Positions 62,231 through 64,000 of a stretch of DNA of 64,000 nt are shown here, piece by piece (the stretch's first letter is position 1; each line of letters starts with the position of its first letter). Where the stretch lies: assembly GCF_007050985.1 (NCBI RefSeq), contig NZ_VHSF01000002.1:1-64000 (forward strand), read 5' to 3'. Under the pieces are notes generated by a model. That model was not told the origin of the DNA, did no database searches, and saw nothing but the letters and a program-made list of their open reading frames with translations. This stretch comes from Christiangramia sabulilitoris. GTDB lineage: Bacteria; Bacteroidota; Bacteroidia; Flavobacteriales; Flavobacteriaceae. Made by a program: the position numbers and the translations under genes.

Positions 62231-63373
62231 TTATTTCTCTACTTCTTTTAATATTTGATCATACAGGAGTTCATGTTGCCGGGAAACTTTTCCTATTTCA
62301 AATCTTTCTTCAGCTACTTTCATGCCAGTTCTCCCTAATTCCTGCATTTGTTCAGAATTCTCTATGGCCCAAATAATTTTCTGGCTTAAATCATGAATAT
62401 TTTTTGGTTCAAACAATAAGGCCGACTTTTTATCTTCAACAGATTCCTCTATTACCGGTATTTTAGCCGCAACGATCGGGGTTCCCATAATCATAGCTTC
62501 TACAAGGGCTCCTCCCTGACCCTCATAATGTGAAGGGAAGAGAAATAGATCTGCCCGTTTTAATAGTCCCGGTACATCGCTCCTGTTGCCTAAGAGAATA
62601 ACATTCTTTTTTAAATTCAATTCTGAGATCAAACTTTCAAAAACAGACCGGTCGTGACCTTCACCCGCAATTAAATAAGTTAGATCAGGAACCTTTTTTA
62701 TTACTTCGGCCATAGCTCTAATTGACTCTACATAACCTTTTCTTTTTAATAACCTTGATACAGTTAGTATTACAGGGCTATTTCCAAGTTCTTCTAATTG
62801 CGAAAATTGAACCTCGGCTTTTGCTCTAAAATGACCAATATGTCTGCCCCTGTAAATAACTTTAATATTGTCCGCATTAATTCCCAGGGCTTTAGAATTT
62901 GAGGGAATAATTGCGTTAGTAATAGACATAAACCTATTTGCACGCCTAGCTGTAATTCTATCTATAAAGCGATAAAAATTTAAGGCTAATGTTTCTTTGA
63001 AATTTAGACTGCTAAAACGTTCAGAAGAATAGCTGTCATTTACAAAACTATTTAAAACAGGTATATTATACTTAGGTCCTAAAATCCGGCTAAACTGCTC
63101 TGCCCTAAAAAGTGTGGCATGAATTAGATCTGGATTTTCTTTTTCAATTATACTTCCTATTTCCTTCAGACCAGGAATTATACCGAATTTATCTTCCAAA
63201 TTCAGGGTATATACTTTAATCCCTTCATTTTCAAATCGAGATTTCAAAGTATTCCCCTTATATATACTTATAACAAAAGGCTGCCACTCCTTTAAGCGCG
63301 AGGCTATTTCAAGAATACTGGTTTCAGCTCCCCCTATTTCAAGTGTATCTATTAAATATAAAATCTTTTTCAT
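62231..63373 (-). CDS. GT4 glycosyltransferase, paralog of the first half of the next gene
   Basis: A 380-residue GT-B enzyme. It starts MKKILYLIDTLEIGGAETSILEIASRL and has GIKVYTLNLEDKFG, PDLIHATLFRAEQFSR, KVIYRGRHIGHF, LTVSRLLKRKGYVESIRAM and EX7E in SHYEGQGGALVEAMIMG. Most of these blocks match domain 1 of the downstream double transferase, indicating tandem duplication. It is followed by that gene after 3 bp. The donor and acceptor are unknown. Confidence 0.92.
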   Translation of the reverse strand: MKKILYLIDTLEIGGAETSILEIASRLKEWQPFVISIYKGNTLKSRFENEGIKVYTLNLEDKFGIIPGLKEIGSIIEKENPDLIHATLFRAEQFSRILGPKYNIPVLNSFVNDSYSSERFSSLNFKETLALNFYRFIDRITARRANRFMSITNAIIPSNSKALGINADNIKVIYRGRHIGHFRAKAEVQFSQLEELGNSPVILTVSRLLKRKGYVESIRAMAEVIKKVPDLTYLIAGEGHDRSVFESLISELNLKKNVILLGNRSDVPGLLKRADLFLFPSHYEGQGGALVEAMIMGTPIVAAKIPVIEESVEDKKSALLFEPKNIHDLSQKIIWAIENSEQMQELGRTGMKVAEERFEIGKVSRQHELLYDQILKEVEK

Positions 63374-64000
63374 TTAGGCCGATAACTTTTGATGTATATA
63401 AGAGGCTTGTTTTAATGGAAGTATTTCATATAGATATTTAACGATCTTTATTTTAATACTTTTTAATTCAGAGGGTATTTTATTGTAATAATGCCTTGCT
63501 CTTTCTTTTTCATATATGTGAAAATTGAGCCACATTAGTTTATAATAAAATTTAGCCTGAAGAATTTTACTCCCATCTATTATATCAAAATGCTCAGGAA
63601 GAAAAATATTATATGCCACAGCTATTTTCTCAAAAGATTTAGACATCCTATCATCCCCTTTTTTGATTACGTTCATTAAAATCTTATCACTATTAACATA
63701 ATCATATTGCTGGGAGATCCTAAGAAAAAAATCTGTGTCTTCCACAGCAGGTAAATTTTCATTAAATCCACCACATTCAAGAAAAGCACTTCTTTTTAAA
63801 GTAATTCCAGATCCAGAACCAATTTGTAAGTTATGTAGAAAAGTGATATATGGATTTTTTTTTCTAGGTGGAGTCCATGCACGTTCATATGTTCTGTCTT
63901 TATAATGATATCTTACCCCTGTCCACATAAAACCAACATCAGTTGAAGTTTCAGATAACAATTTATTGCTTTCTTCCAGAAAATTCTTCTCGTAAAAATC
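63374..64000 (-). CDS. Family 2 glycosyltransferase, N-terminus cut by window edge
   Basis: The frame stays open from the stop at 63374 to the last base, giving 209 residues that begin inside the protein with DFYEKNFLEESNKLLSETST. The visible part is the GT2 C-terminal half: GSGSGITLKRSAFLECGGFNENLPAVEDTDFFLRISQQYDYV, including the ED motif of the catalytic site. A TTG at 63961 is not a credible start, because the sequence before it continues the same typical GT2 segment. It ends one base before the GT4 gene start. The N-terminal DxD is off the window. Confidence 0.88.
   Translation of the reverse strand, partial: DFYEKNFLEESNKLLSETSTDVGFMWTGVRYHYKDRTYERAWTPPRKKNPYITFLHNLQIGSGSGITLKRSAFLECGGFNENLPAVEDTDFFLRISQQYDYVNSDKILMNVIKKGDDRMSKSFEKIAVAYNIFLPEHFDIIDGSKILQAKFYYKLMWLNFHIYEKERARHYYNKIPSELKSIKIKIVKYLYEILPLKQASYIHQKLSA

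Noticed and set aside
63374-63961. A complete 195-residue protein starting at a TTG
   Set aside because: The frame continues upstream to the window edge with typical GT2 sequence, so the gene is truncated, not short.

Overview
This is an AT-rich chromosomal window that looks like a marine or soil Flavobacteriaceae genome (Bacteroidota). Gramella/Christiangramia or a close relative is my guess from the gene set, not a measured assignment. Supporting signs are the sparse Shine-Dalgarno sequences, several TTG-N18-23-TAnnTTTG promoter-like boxes, many lipoproteins, a Wzi/Wza/Wzc/CpsB polysaccharide system, and large PAS-rich sensor proteins. No tRNA, rRNA, insertion sequence, prophage or CRISPR array was seen.

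Layout. 1-3.4 kb: an edge-truncated secreted beta-helix protein and a subtilisin-like lipoprotein protease, whose upstream regions share CG-flanked GGGGAA inverted-repeat elements. 3.4-7.3 kb: an AraC-type regulator, an M3 peptidyl-dipeptidase (dcp) and an RluE-type pseudouridine synthase. 7.3-14.4 kb: a minus-strand light-signalling operon made of a CheB-CheR-PAS-histidine kinase, a bacteriophytochrome, a stand-alone receiver protein and the heme oxygenase that makes the biliverdin chromophore. 15-17.8 kb: proline operon proC-proB-proA with a clear terminator. 17.9-25.2 kb: M61 peptidase, KefB/KefC-like antiporter, UbiB-like kinase and S10 serine peptidase. 25.2-29.8 kb: threonine operon thrA-thrB-thrC, preceded by a 19-codon Ile/Thr-rich leader ORF. 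The terminator of the converging S10 gene is written inside the 3' end of thrC. 30.1-32.8 kb: a MoxR/ChlI-like AAA ATPase with a VWA partner. 32.9-34.9 kb: a PAP2 phosphatase-like and an endonuclease/exonuclease/phosphatase-family protein. 34.8-38.6 kb: a giant PAS/GAF sensor that ends in a HisKA-like helix pair with no ATPase domain, coupled to a single-domain response regulator.

38.7-64 kb (continuing past the right edge) is one large surface-polysaccharide locus. It contains Wzi, the CpsB/YwqE-type PHP tyrosine phosphatase, Wzc tyrosine autokinase, the Wza exporter, and a run matching the N,N'-diacetylbacillosamine route: membrane 4,6-dehydratase, aminotransferase, acetyltransferase, initiating phosphosugar transferase and first glycosyltransferase. 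Further on are two paralogous polymerase-like membrane proteins, a second acetyltransferase, three GT2 enzymes, a polysaccharide deacetylase, a GNAT enzyme, and several GT4 enzymes including a double GT4-GT4 fusion. In the middle sit two lipoproteins sharing a ~90-residue repeat that I cannot assign to a known family. No Wzx flippase is visible in the window.

How it fits together. The polysaccharide genes could build a repeat unit on undecaprenyl phosphate starting with a bacillosamine-type sugar, polymerise it and export it under Wzc/CpsB phosphorylation control. The two sensory loci provide red/far-red light and other signal input. The amino-acid operons and peptidases are ordinary housekeeping genes.
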